Source: Ruegeria arenilitoris (GTDB lineage Bacteria; Pseudomonadota; Alphaproteobacteria; Rhodobacterales; Rhodobacteraceae). From it: DNA of 64,000 nt. This document shows, piece by piece, positions 34,009-42,645 of this stretch (its first letter is position 1; each line of letters opens with the position of its first letter). The stretch covers positions 310,001-374,000 of the forward strand of contig NZ_WPYP01000001.1 of assembly GCF_013030985.1 (NCBI RefSeq). Reading direction: 5' to 3'. A program made the position numbers and the translations under genes. A model generated the notes under the pieces. That model worked only from the letters and a program-made list of their open reading frames with translations, had not been told where the DNA came from and ran no database searches.

Positions 34009-35220
34009 ATGGCAGCACTTACACCTATATCCCGCAAACCGTTGTCGGTCGTTCTGCCGACGGTCGCCATTGCCGGAGGTTTCGTCGGCATGTTCGTTGG
34101 GGCCGGGCAGGGCAATGTCCTGCTGGGTATCCTGATCGGTGCCGCGCTGATGGCGGGGCTGGCCTGGGTCTATATCACCGTGCTCGACAATGAACGTGTC
34201 GCGCGCTGGATCACCGTTCTGGGGCTGGCCGCCATCGGGTTCTTCTTTGCCGGGATCACCGGTTTTATCGCCGGGCTGCTGGTCGGCTGGTTCTTTGCCT
34301 TCTTCATCTTCTGGCTCTACGAGGGCCGCTACCGGCAAAAGCTGTTGCCCTATCTGACAGGCCAGCAGGTGTTCGAGCATTACCTGTTCCGCGTGATTTG
34401 CGGCGCGATCTTTGTCTTTCTGATCACGCCGATCCTTGTGGTCCTGCCGCTGTCGTTCAACGCACAGGACTTCTTTACTTTCACGCCCGAGATGCTGCGG
34501 CTGGACCCCGAGGGGTATTCGCTGAAGCACTATCGTGACTTCTTCACCAACAATGAATGGCAGCGCAGCTTCAAGAACTCGCTGATCATTGCTCCGATTG
34601 CGACGATCATCTCGGTGTCTTTGGGGACGCTTGCGGCCATCGGTCTCAGCCAGAGCCACGTGCCGGGGCGGCGGGCCATCATGGGGATTCTGATTTCGCC
34701 CATGATCGTGCCGCTGATCATCTCGGCGACAGGGATGTTCTTTTTCTACAGCGACATCGGGCGGTTCCTCGAAGGCACACTGGGCATGGACAAGAACTTT
34801 GTGGGCTATGTGAAGGTTATCCTCGCCCACGCGGTTCTGGGTATTCCCTTCGTGATCATCACGGTGACGGCGACGCTGGTCGGGTTTGATCAGTCGCTGA
34901 CACGGGCTGCTGCAAATATGGGCGCAGGGCCGGTGCGGACCTTCTTCAAGATCCAGATGCCGCTGATCCTGCCGGGTGTGATCTCGGGCGGCCTGTTTGC
35001 CTTCATCACATCGTTCGATGAAGTTGTTGTGGTTCTGTTCGTCGGTTCTGCCAGCCAGAAAACACTGCCGTGGCAGATGTTTACCGGTCTTCGTGAGCAA
35101 ATCAGCCCGACCATTCTGGCGGTGGCAACGATCCTGGTGGTCATCTCTATTGCGCTGCTGACCACGGTCGAACTGCTGCGGCGGCGGTCGGAACGCCTGC
35201 GGGGTCTCAGCCCGGCTTGA
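34009..35220 (+). CDS. ABC transporter permease, PotC-like, with extra N-terminal membrane helices
   Basis: The C-terminal ~270 residues form a PotC-type permease with the EAA-loop LTRAAANMGAGPVRTFFKIQMPLILPG. Before this lie about 130 residues with four hydrophobic segments (residues about 13-55 and 63-105), absent from classical PotC, making the protein 403 residues instead of about 260-280. The extension has no motif I recognise. It pairs with the preceding permease to form the membrane channel. It ends 160 bases before creatinase, with no strong terminator between them. Confidence 0.85.
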   Translation: MAALTPISRKPLSVVLPTVAIAGGFVGMFVGAGQGNVLLGILIGAALMAGLAWVYITVLDNERVARWITVLGLAAIGFFFAGITGFIAGLLVGWFFAFFIFWLYEGRYRQKLLPYLTGQQVFEHYLFRVICGAIFVFLITPILVVLPLSFNAQDFFTFTPEMLRLDPEGYSLKHYRDFFTNNEWQRSFKNSLIIAPIATIISVSLGTLAAIGLSQSHVPGRRAIMGILISPMIVPLIISATGMFFFYSDIGRFLEGTLGMDKNFVGYVKVILAHAVLGIPFVIITVTATLVGFDQSLTRAAANMGAGPVRTFFKIQMPLILPGVISGGLFAFITSFDEVVVVLFVGSASQKTLPWQMFTGLREQISPTILAVATILVVISIALLTTVELLRRRSERLRGLSPA

Positions 35221-35380
35221 CGCGACTCGAAAGCTGATTTAGCGATTTCACCATGCACTCCGGTCACGATGGCGTCGTGATGCAAGGCGGGGTGCATGGC
35301 TCTCGGTTCCCGAGGCCGCTTGTCCTGAACGCCGGGGCTTGTGGCCGGGCGATGCCAGTCCGGCATAGAGGAGAGACCAA

Positions 35381-36601
35381 ATGACTGATCTGCAAAATCG
35401 CCCCGAGTTCTTCACCTGCCACAATGGCGACAAGGCTCCGCTGCCCTTCAGCAAAGCAGAGTATGCCCGCCGTCTGGCCAGCCTGCGCGCAACGATGGCG
35501 GCGCGCGATATCCCGGCGGTGCTGCTGACGTCGATGCAAAACATCGCCTATTACTCGGGCTTTCTGTATTGCTCGTTCGGCCGTCCGTATGGCTGCGTTG
35601 TAACTCAGGACAGCTGCACGACCGTGTCGGCGAATATCGACGCGGGCCAGCCCTGGCGCCGCTCGGTCGAGGAAAACGTGATCTACACCGACTGGAAGCG
35701 GAACAACTACTGGCGCGCTGTGGCCAGCCTGATTGGCTCGGCGGGCCGGATCGGTATCGAAGGCGATCACATGACGCTGGCCATGCGCGACACCGCGGTG
35801 GACATGCTGGACGGGCCAGAACTGGTGGACATTGCACCCGATACGATGGCCGCGCGGATGGTGAAATCCGCCGAAGAGATCGAGCTGATCAAGGGTGGCG
35901 CGCGCACGGCAGATGTGGGTGGTGCGGCCATTCACGCGGCCATCCGTGAGGGCGCGACCGAGATCGAGATCGCAATAGCCGGGCGCGACGCGATGGAGGC
36001 CGAGATTGCGCGCGCCTATCCGGATGCCGAGTATCGTGACACATGGGTCTGGTTCCAATCCGGCCTGAACACGGATGGCGCGCATAACCCGGTCACCAAA
36101 CGTGCGCTGCAAAAGGGCGATATCCTGTCGCTGAACACCTTCCCGATGATCTCGGGCTACTACACCGCATTGGAACGCACCTTGTTCCTTGGTGAGCCCG
36201 ACGCGGAAAGCCTGCGTGTCTGGAAGGCCAACGTCGCCGCACATGAACTGGGGCTGAGCCTGATCAAGCCCGGCGCGACCTGCTCGGGCATCTGCGAAGA
36301 GATCAACCGCTTCTTCGCTGATGAAGGGCTGCTGCAATACCGATCCTTCGGCTACGGTCACTCGTTCGGCATTCTCAGCCACTACTACGGCCGCGAAGCA
36401 GGGCTGGAACTGCGCGAGGATATCGACACAGTGTTGGAGCCCGGCATGGTCGTGTCGATCGAGCCTATGCTGTGGATCCCCGAGGGCCAGAAGGGGGCAG
36501 GCGGCTACCGCGAGCATGACATTCTTGTTGTCGAGGATAACGGCGCCGAGAACATCACCGGTTTCCCTTATGGGCCGGAACACAACACGATCAGTGCCTA
36601 A
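35381..36601 (+). CDS. Creatinase (creatine amidinohydrolase)
   Basis: The 406-residue protein aligns along its length with Pseudomonas creatinase as I recall it: YYSGFLYCSFGRPYGCVV, ANIDAGQPWRRSVEEN, WFQSGLNTDGAHNPVT, FGYGHSFGILSHYYGREAG. The catalytic residues of that enzyme (His232, Glu262, Glu358) correspond here to His235, Glu265 and Glu361, and Arg338 matches the substrate-binding Arg335. The metal ligands of true M24 peptidases are absent, as expected. It would hydrolyse creatine to sarcosine and urea. GGAGAG precedes the ATG. Last gene of the transporter operon; the sarcosine-oxidase-like operon lies about 17 kb away. Confidence 0.85.
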   Translation: MTDLQNRPEFFTCHNGDKAPLPFSKAEYARRLASLRATMAARDIPAVLLTSMQNIAYYSGFLYCSFGRPYGCVVTQDSCTTVSANIDAGQPWRRSVEENVIYTDWKRNNYWRAVASLIGSAGRIGIEGDHMTLAMRDTAVDMLDGPELVDIAPDTMAARMVKSAEEIELIKGGARTADVGGAAIHAAIREGATEIEIAIAGRDAMEAEIARAYPDAEYRDTWVWFQSGLNTDGAHNPVTKRALQKGDILSLNTFPMISGYYTALERTLFLGEPDAESLRVWKANVAAHELGLSLIKPGATCSGICEEINRFFADEGLLQYRSFGYGHSFGILSHYYGREAGLELREDIDTVLEPGMVVSIEPMLWIPEGQKGAGGYREHDILVVEDNGAENITGFPYGPEHNTISA

Positions 36602-36611
36602 TTGCACTGCG

Positions 36612-36640
36612 GGGAAGGGTCATTGACCCTTCCCTTTCAT
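36612..36640 (+). terminator. Intrinsic-type terminator after creatinase
   Basis: GGGAAGGGTC (36612-36621) and GACCCTTCCC (36625-36634) form a perfect 10-bp stem with a 3-base loop, followed by TTTCAT. The T-tract is short, but the stem is strong and lies 10 bases after the stop codon. Confidence 0.7.
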
Positions 36641-36712
36641 CCGACCCGAGGGCGGGGTTGATTGTCCAGTTCGGCGGTGTGTATCTGACGATACTGTTGG
36701 AAAGGATAAGCC

Positions 36713-37555
36713 GTGGGACAATACGAACTGCCATCGGGAACGGGCGTCTGCTTTATCAACCTCGACCGGGTGCCAGAGCGGGCCACCTTCATGGAAGCCC
36801 AGTTTGCCCATACAGGGCTGATCGGCGCCCAGCGGTTCAGTGCAACGGATGCGCAGCAACCCGGTGCGCTTGACGGCAACGGTTATGTCCCTGGAACCGG
36901 CAGTCGCTGGGGGCTGAAGCAAAGCGAAATCGCCTGTTTCGAAAGCCACCGTGCCGTGTGGCAGGCCGCTGTGGATCAGGGTCTGAAGGCGGTGGCTGTC
37001 TTTGAAGATGACGTTGAAATGTCCGCGCAGGCTGGGGCGGCCATAGCTGCGCTGTTGGATGGTGGAGACGGGTTTGACCTCGTCAAGCTGGACTATTCGC
37101 CGCGGTCCATGCGGTTTGGTCCGTTGCAGGAGATCGCGGGTGTACCAGTCAGACCGATGCTGGAAATGGCCCCTAGCGCAGCCGCCTATATCGTGACGCA
37201 GGCGGCTTGCCGAAAACTGTTGTCCTGGTCCGAACAGTATTCGGACCACCTTGACGATTTCATCTCGATCCCGCGTACGAACTGGCGCATGTATCAGTGT
37301 TTTCCGGCGGTTGGCGTGCAGATGATCTGGTCCCAGCAACAGGACCAGACCGCAGAAACCGTCAAGGTCAGCGAGCGGTCGCAGGACCAGAAAACCAACA
37401 GCGGCCTGGACAAAGGGCCATTGTGGTTCCGGGTTCGGCGTGAACTTAAGGCGACGGGGCGCAAATTGTACTGGCGTGCGGGTGCTCAGCGCCGTTTGCT
37501 GGCGGATGGCGGGTTTGTGGGGTTCATTCCCTGCGCTGATGATCTGAGCGTGTGA
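36713..37555 (+). CDS. Glycosyltransferase family 25 (LPS-type)
   Basis: The GT25 signatures are present: CFINLDRVPERATFMEAQF at the start, LKQSEIACFESHRAVWQ, and the metal-binding VFEDDVEM (the DDV aspartates), followed by SAAAYIVTQAACRKLL. These enzymes transfer galactose or glucose onto lipopolysaccharide or proteins. The start is a GTG at 36713 with AAAGGA 6 bases upstream. It stands alone after the creatinase terminator, so it is a separate transcription unit; the acceptor is unknown. Length 280 residues is normal for the family. Confidence 0.82.
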   Translation: MGQYELPSGTGVCFINLDRVPERATFMEAQFAHTGLIGAQRFSATDAQQPGALDGNGYVPGTGSRWGLKQSEIACFESHRAVWQAAVDQGLKAVAVFEDDVEMSAQAGAAIAALLDGGDGFDLVKLDYSPRSMRFGPLQEIAGVPVRPMLEMAPSAAAYIVTQAACRKLLSWSEQYSDHLDDFISIPRTNWRMYQCFPAVGVQMIWSQQQDQTAETVKVSERSQDQKTNSGLDKGPLWFRVRRELKATGRKLYWRAGAQRRLLADGGFVGFIPCADDLSV

Positions 37556-37672
37556 CCGCAAATCAGGCTCGGATTTCCCTGATACCAGCCACGCAACGCA
37601 TAAGCGTTAACAAAACTGTCGATTTGATATAATCTTACAGTGTTGTTTGTAGTTAACGTTTGGGTGTTTGGT

Positions 37673-38041
37673 GTGGGGCAGACAATCTATGAAAGATACG
37701 GCGGGTTCAAAACCATCAGCCGGATCGTGATGACATTCTACGAAATGGCCTTGGAGTCCGACCAGATCGGCGGCTATTTCGAAGATATCGACATGCCGCG
37801 CCTGATCGACCACCAAACCAAATTCGTGTCTTCCTTGGTGGGTGGGCCCGCATCCTTCAGTGATGATCGGATCGAAGCGGTTCACCGGCATCTCAATATC
37901 TCTCATGCGGATTTCGACGAGATGGCCGAGCTTTTTGGCGAAGCACTGGCCATGCACGGGATGGAGGATGGGCATATAAAGATCGCCCTGAACGCCATTG
38001 AATCCAAACGCGCAATCATTGTGGCGCGTGACGCCGCATGA
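37673..38041 (+). CDS. Truncated haemoglobin-like globin, group I type
   Basis: A 122-residue globin: IYERYGGFKTISRIVMTFYEM (helices A/B with the B10 Tyr candidate), DHQTKFVSSLVGG (distal side, E-helix), and VHRHLNISHADFDEM with proximal His71. Size and GG motifs fit 2-on-2 truncated haemoglobins that bind O2 or NO. The GTG at 37673 is used because the protein then has family length and GGGTG lies upstream; the frame is open to 37640. Its TGA overlaps the ATG of the adenylate cyclase (ATGA), so the two are produced together and may form a haem-based gas-sensing pair. Confidence 0.78.
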   Translation: MGQTIYERYGGFKTISRIVMTFYEMALESDQIGGYFEDIDMPRLIDHQTKFVSSLVGGPASFSDDRIEAVHRHLNISHADFDEMAELFGEALAMHGMEDGHIKIALNAIESKRAIIVARDAA

Positions 38042-39096
38042 GCATTCTGGCCATCAACGAACAGCTGCTTCGGGCGATCGGGGTTGGTGTCGCGGTCGTA
38101 CGCGCCTCGGATTTGACGTTTGTGTTTCACAACGGGCCGTTCGCGGAGTGGTTCGGGACGCCAGAGGAAGGGCAGACTCTGCTGGACATACTCCCGTCGC
38201 TTGATCCGCGTGAATTGGAGGACGTAAAACAATCTGGCCTGCGATATTCGGTCGAGCTGCAGATCAAACCAAAACGTCGAACGTTGATTTTCGCGACGAC
38301 TGTATCGTTGGCAAATGGTCTGTCAGAACAGGTTCTGGTTGTCGAGTGCCAGAACATCACCCGCATCCGCGAGCTTGAAAGCATGATCGACAGCTACTCG
38401 ACCATGGTCGAGCGTAACACGCGTGAATTGGAGCGCGAGAAAGAGCGGGTGGAACGGCTGCTGCTGAACCTGATGCCGCGCGCGGTGTACGAAGAGTTCA
38501 AGACGTTCGGCGTTGTTACACCGCAGCTATATGATCAGGTGTCAGTGGTGATGCTGGATTTCGTGGGCTTCACCGACTTCGCGGCGAAGACCGATCCGAC
38601 CGTGACGCTGAGCGAACTGAACGACATTTTCACCGCCTTCGACCGGATCGTCGAACAGTTCGGGTGTGAGCGGATCAAGACCATCGGTGATGCCTACCTT
38701 GCCGTGTCGGGAATGCCGGATGAGACGCCGGATCATGCGACCGCAGTGGCGCATTGCGCGGTGCGGTTCCTGCGGTATCTCGAGCGGCGCAATGAAAGCC
38801 ACCCGCATAAATGGCAGGCCCGGATCGGGTTGGGCATGGGGGCTGCGGTGGGCTCGGTCGTGGGGATACAAAAATACGTCTATGACGTGTTCGGTCCTGC
38901 GGTGAACATTGCCTCTCGGCTGCAAGTTTTTGCTAACCCAATGCATATCGTCGCCCCGGAAGAGATGAAATACGCCCTGATTGACGAGTTTCAGGTCTCG
39001 GACATTGGGCGCGTCGACATCAAGGGTATGGGCGAAATGGACCTGATCAACGTGACCTCGGGCCTCAGCGTGCCGCAACCTTTGTCGCGGTTCTGA
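38038..39096 (+). CDS. PAS-domain class III adenylate cyclase
   Basis: 352 residues. Residues about 1-110 form a PAS-like sensor (VVRASDLTFVFHNGPFAEWFG), 110-150 a coiled-coil signalling helix ending LLLNLMPRAVYEEF, and 165-345 the catalytic domain. Metal-binding Asp174 (MLDFVGFTDF) and Asp218 (TIGDAYLAVSG) are present, as are transition-state residues Asn290 and Arg294. The purine-binding positions are Lys214 and Asp283 (VYDVFGPAVN), the pair expected for ATP rather than GTP, so cAMP is the predicted product. It is translationally coupled to a globin gene, which suggests a gas-responsive cyclase. Confidence 0.88.
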   Translation: MSILAINEQLLRAIGVGVAVVRASDLTFVFHNGPFAEWFGTPEEGQTLLDILPSLDPRELEDVKQSGLRYSVELQIKPKRRTLIFATTVSLANGLSEQVLVVECQNITRIRELESMIDSYSTMVERNTRELEREKERVERLLLNLMPRAVYEEFKTFGVVTPQLYDQVSVVMLDFVGFTDFAAKTDPTVTLSELNDIFTAFDRIVEQFGCERIKTIGDAYLAVSGMPDETPDHATAVAHCAVRFLRYLERRNESHPHKWQARIGLGMGAAVGSVVGIQKYVYDVFGPAVNIASRLQVFANPMHIVAPEEMKYALIDEFQVSDIGRVDIKGMGEMDLINVTSGLSVPQPLSRF

Positions 39097-39099
39097 TTA

Positions 39100-39714
39100 T
39101 CAATCGTCCGGTGGAACCAGCCCAAGACCACGCAGATAGATACCGATCCCGGATTCCAGCAAGTCCTCGGGCGGGAAGGGGGAACTGGCACCAGTGTTGC
39201 GCGCGAACAGTTCGACAACGCCGTGGCTCATGGCCCAGATATGGGCGCTGAACATCGACGCGGGCGGGCGTTTTTCGGGCGGGATGTGCTGCGACAGATC
39301 CGAGGCCGCTTTCTCGAGCACCGCTTTCGCGCGGTTCGCCGCCAGCGCAAGTTCGGGTGTGCGGTTAATGGAAATGCCGCTTTCAAACATGGCGATGTAG
39401 TGACCCGGATGCTTGCGGGCGAAAGCCAGATAGGCACGGCCCGTTGCCTCGAACGCTGCCAAGGCCGAGGGCTGGCCCTTGTCATAGGCGTATTGCATCA
39501 GGTCAGCGAACATCTCATATCCCTGCCGTGCGGCCTCGGCAATCAGGTCTTCGCGCCCTTGGAAATGCCGATAGACCGCAGCCGGCGTGACCCCTGCGGT
39601 TTTGGCCGCCTCGGACAAGGTAAAGCCGGTCGGGCCTTTTTCCTCGATCAGAGACAGCGCAGCCTCGATCAAAGCCTGTTTCAGGTTCCCGTGGTGATAC
39701 CCGCGTTTCGTCAT
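39100..39714 (-). CDS. TetR family transcriptional regulator
   Basis: The N-terminal TetR helix-turn-helix is clear: ALIEAALSLIEEKGPTGFTLSEAAKTAGVTPAAVYRHF. The C-terminal domain with KHPGHYIAMFESGI and HGVVELFARN matches the WHG-type TetR ligand domain. Length 204 residues. It converges on the adenylate cyclase gene with a 3-base gap and lies 80 bases downstream of the ppk2 gene on the same strand. Target genes and ligand are unknown. Confidence 0.87.
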   Translation of the reverse strand: MTKRGYHHGNLKQALIEAALSLIEEKGPTGFTLSEAAKTAGVTPAAVYRHFQGREDLIAEAARQGYEMFADLMQYAYDKGQPSALAAFEATGRAYLAFARKHPGHYIAMFESGISINRTPELALAANRAKAVLEKAASDLSQHIPPEKRPPASMFSAHIWAMSHGVVELFARNTGASSPFPPEDLLESGIGIYLRGLGLVPPDD

Positions 39715-39793
39715 CCCCGTTTCAGGTGCCTTTGTTGTTTAAGCAGTCGGAACATATGACATAATCCCCGTTGTGGCCTTCGTCCACTCTTGG

Positions 39794-40663
39794 TCATGCG
39801 TCCCAGATTTCCGGTCCGCCACAGATTTTGGGATCATTCGGCCCGATGGCGTCCTCGTCCTTTTCATCATAGTCCAGCGCGTGCAGTACCGTGCGAATGG
39901 CCGCGAGCCGCGCGCGTTTCTTGTCGTCGGACCGGACGATAGTCCACGGGCAATGCTCGGAATGGCTGCGGGTCAGGGTTTCCGAGATCGACTGGCTGTA
40001 TTCATCCCATTTGTTCAGGCCCGCCACGTCGATCGGGCTGAGTTTCCACTGCTTCAGCGGGTCCGTTTCGCGGGCCAGGAACCGGTTCAACTGCTCTGCA
40101 CGGCCGACATTCAGCCAGAACTTGAACAGGGTAATCCCGTCATTCACCAGCCCGGTTTCCAGAGGCAGGACCTGCCTGAAAAACCGTTCACGCTGTTCGG
40201 CGGTACAGAAACCAAACACGTTTTCGACGACACCGCGGTTGTACCAGCTGCGATCGAAGAACACGATCTCGCCGGCCGACGGCAGATGTTGGATGTACCG
40301 CTGGAAGTACCACTGGCTTTGCTCGGTATCCGAAGGTTTGCTGAGCGCCACGTTGCGCGCACCCCGAGGATTCAGATTCTCGCGGAACCGCTTGATTGTG
40401 CCACCCTTTCCGGCGGCATCCCGGCCTTCAAAGATCAGGGCCACACGCTGATCGGTTTCCTTGACCCAGGACTGCATCTTGACCAGTTCGATCTGCAGTT
40501 TTTCCATCTCTTTTTCGTATTCCTTACGCTTCATGCGTTCGTCGTAAGGGTAGGTCGGGTTCAGAATGTCGTCTTTTTCGGACTTTTCGATGGCTGAACG
40601 CACTTCCTTCGGGGCGTCCTTTTTGAAGTACTTTTCGATGGAACCTTTTTCGGAACGGGCCAT
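39794..40663 (-). CDS. ppk2: Polyphosphate kinase 2 (PPK2)
   Basis: 289 residues with the PPK2 motifs: Walker A-like [11 protein letters not shown] (residues 78-88), Walker B-like [13 protein letters not shown] (135-147), and the [14 protein letters not shown] segment between them, followed by LFKFWLNV and DEYSQSISE. The enzyme transfers phosphate between polyphosphate and nucleotides (GDP/ADP), so it can consume polyphosphate to make NTP. A single PPK2 domain of this length fits class I. It is apparently monocistronic. Confidence 0.92.
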   Translation of the reverse strand: MARSEKGSIEKYFKKDAPKEVRSAIEKSEKDDILNPTYPYDERMKRKEYEKEMEKLQIELVKMQSWVKETDQRVALIFEGRDAAGKGGTIKRFRENLNPRGARNVALSKPSDTEQSQWYFQRYIQHLPSAGEIVFFDRSWYNRGVVENVFGFCTAEQRERFFRQVLPLETGLVNDGITLFKFWLNVGRAEQLNRFLARETDPLKQWKLSPIDVAGLNKWDEYSQSISETLTRSHSEHCPWTIVRSDDKKRARLAAIRTVLHALDYDEKDEDAIGPNDPKICGGPEIWDA

Positions 40664-40712
40664 GTGTTACCTCGCCATAAAATCCATATACTACTATGGA
40701 TTAGCCGAGGGC

Positions 40713-41663
40713 TTAACGCAAACCCGCACGTTGCGCGGCGCGGTCAATGGCGGCGGCAACCTCGGGGGCCGCCACGACCTGCGGCATGTGCCCAATGCCC
40801 GGCAGTTCTATCAGTTCGGCCCCGGGGATTTCATCGATCAGTTGTTGGGAGTGCCATTCAAGGCCAACAGTGTCATCGGCAGTGCCGTGAACGATCTCGG
40901 TCGGGACGTCGATCTCACCGTACCGGGGTTGCAGGGCGGTGACTTCTTCCAGCAGATTGGCACGCTGCTTGGCGTTGGCGTGCATCGAGGCGCGGCGCAT
41001 GGTCAGGCCGGGGCCGAAGTGATCGGCATACCCCTCTGGGGCTGTCTGGGGTGCGAACACCTGGTCCAACGCCTGTTCGACGTACCAATTTGGCGCGAAT
41101 GCGGTGATTAGCGGGAGGGTTACGGCGCTGCCGGCCGAGGTCGACGCCAATTGGTTGAAACCGTCCAGAGGTGTCTCCCATGGAATCGCGGCAGGTGCGA
41201 TCAGGACCAGTGCCGAAATGTTGTCGGGCCGCGTCACCGCCCAGGCGAGCGACACCGATCCGCCATAGCTCTGGCCTGCGACGATAGGCTTGTCGGCCCC
41301 CAATTGGGCGGCGGCCTTCTGCAGGATTTCAGCCTGTTCTTCAATGGTTTCCCCGTCCGGGTTGAAGCTGGCGCTGTAGCCCAGTCCGGGGCGGTCGAAC
41401 ACGATGACGCGGTAGTTTTCGGCCAATATCGGGGCCAGCGCAAAGGTCATGTCACGTGTGTTACCGCTGGAGCCGTGGAGCAGCACCACATCCGGCCCTT
41501 CGCCCATCACAACGGCATGGACGGGAAGGCCATCGACCTCGACAATCTGACCTTCGGGGGGAAAGGCGGCCTCGGCGCGGGCCTCGTTCCGGACTGCGCG
41601 CCAGATCGCGACGACCCATAGCATGACCATCAAGGTCAGAACTATGATGCCGACGCGCAGCAT
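40713..41663 (-). CDS. Membrane-anchored alpha/beta hydrolase (Ser nucleophile)
   Basis: An N-terminal hydrophobic helix (residues about 4-23, followed by Arg-rich WRAVRNEAR) suggests an inner-membrane anchor. The catalytic domain shows VVLLHGSSGNTRD, FDRPGLGYS, nucleophile elbow AGQSYGGS, an acidic residue in HGTADDTVG and His in GIGHMPQV. Substrate is unknown; likely an esterase or lactonase. It begins 4 bases after metA stops, on the same strand, so it is probably co-transcribed with metA. Confidence 0.82.
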   Translation of the reverse strand: MLRVGIIVLTLMVMLWVVAIWRAVRNEARAEAAFPPEGQIVEVDGLPVHAVVMGEGPDVVLLHGSSGNTRDMTFALAPILAENYRVIVFDRPGLGYSASFNPDGETIEEQAEILQKAAAQLGADKPIVAGQSYGGSVSLAWAVTRPDNISALVLIAPAAIPWETPLDGFNQLASTSAGSAVTLPLITAFAPNWYVEQALDQVFAPQTAPEGYADHFGPGLTMRRASMHANAKQRANLLEEVTALQPRYGEIDVPTEIVHGTADDTVGLEWHSQQLIDEIPGAELIELPGIGHMPQVVAAPEVAAAIDRAAQRAGLR

Positions 41664-41667
41664 CGGG

Positions 41668-42606
41668 TCAGGCCCTCAGGTCGGTCTGATCGACCCCAAT
41701 CCGGTTGATGTCATAGGGGGTGGTGCCGTAAATCTCGCTGATCCAGTTGCCATAGAGTAGATGCGCATGGCTGCGCCACCTGTTCTGAGGCGTCTGGGTC
41801 GGATCGTCATCCGGATAATAGTTTATCGGCACGTTGATCGGCGTGCCATTGGCAACGTCGCGGTCATACTCTTGCTTCAGTGTATCGCTGTCATATTCGA
41901 AGTGGTTGAAGATATAGAGCGCACGATGCGCCTGATCCTCGACCAGACAAGGGCCGACATCATCACTGCCCAGCAAGGTCACCAAACCATCCGCCGTATC
42001 GATCTCATTCTGCTTCATCTCGGTCCAGCGGCTGACCGGAATCACGCAATCATCCGAGAAACCGCGCAGGAATGGCGAGGCCGGGTTGAGGTTCGAATGA
42101 CGGAAGCAGCCGAACGCCTTGGCGTCCAGCATATGTTTCCGAACACCGTGGAAGTGATTGATCATCGCCATCCCACCCCAACAGACGCCAAAGGTCGAAT
42201 GCACGTTTGTCTGCGTCCACTCGAACACTTCGCGCATCTCGTTCCAATAGGTGACGTCGGTAAAGTCCAGGTGCTCGATCGGTGCCCCGGTGATGATCAG
42301 GCCATCGAATTTCTCGTCCTTGACCTCCTGAAAGGGGCGGTAGAATTCAGCCATATGCTCGGCGGCGGTATTCTTGGTGCGGTGCTCTGTCATGCGGATC
42401 AAAGATAGGTCGATCTGCAGCGGAGTCGCCCCGATCAGGCGCGCGAACTGGTTCTCGGTCTGAATCTTCTTGGGCATCAGGTTCAGCAACCCGATCCGCA
42501 ATGGGCGAATGTCCTGACGCATCGCCTGATCCTCGGCCATGACCGAGACGCCCTCTTTCGTGAGGACGTCAAATGCAGGAAGGTCGGCGGGAATCTTGAT
42601 AGGCAT
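41668..42606 (-). CDS. metA: Homoserine O-acetyltransferase (MetA family)
   Basis: 312 residues with catalytic Cys142 (VCWGGM), His235 and Glu237 (NHFEY) at the exact positions of the family triad. Position 111, which discriminates acyl donors, is Glu (GAPIEHLDF): in characterised members Glu111 goes with acetyl-CoA and Gly111 with succinyl-CoA, so this is predicted to make O-acetylhomoserine, the first committed step of methionine synthesis. ATG at 42606 ([13 protein letters not shown]) is preferred over TTG 42615. The paired hydrolase gene follows within 4 bases. Confidence 0.92.
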   Translation of the reverse strand: MPIKIPADLPAFDVLTKEGVSVMAEDQAMRQDIRPLRIGLLNLMPKKIQTENQFARLIGATPLQIDLSLIRMTEHRTKNTAAEHMAEFYRPFQEVKDEKFDGLIITGAPIEHLDFTDVTYWNEMREVFEWTQTNVHSTFGVCWGGMAMINHFHGVRKHMLDAKAFGCFRHSNLNPASPFLRGFSDDCVIPVSRWTEMKQNEIDTADGLVTLLGSDDVGPCLVEDQAHRALYIFNHFEYDSDTLKQEYDRDVANGTPINVPINYYPDDDPTQTPQNRWRSHAHLLYGNWISEIYGTTPYDINRIGVDQTDLRA

Positions 42607-42645
42607 CAGGTGCAAGCCTTTGGAGTTTCAGTGTAGAAGCGGTAA

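Noticed and set aside
37640..37672. Longer globin start at 37640
   Set aside because: It uses TTG and adds hydrophobic residues not typical of group I truncated haemoglobins; GTG 37673 gives family length.
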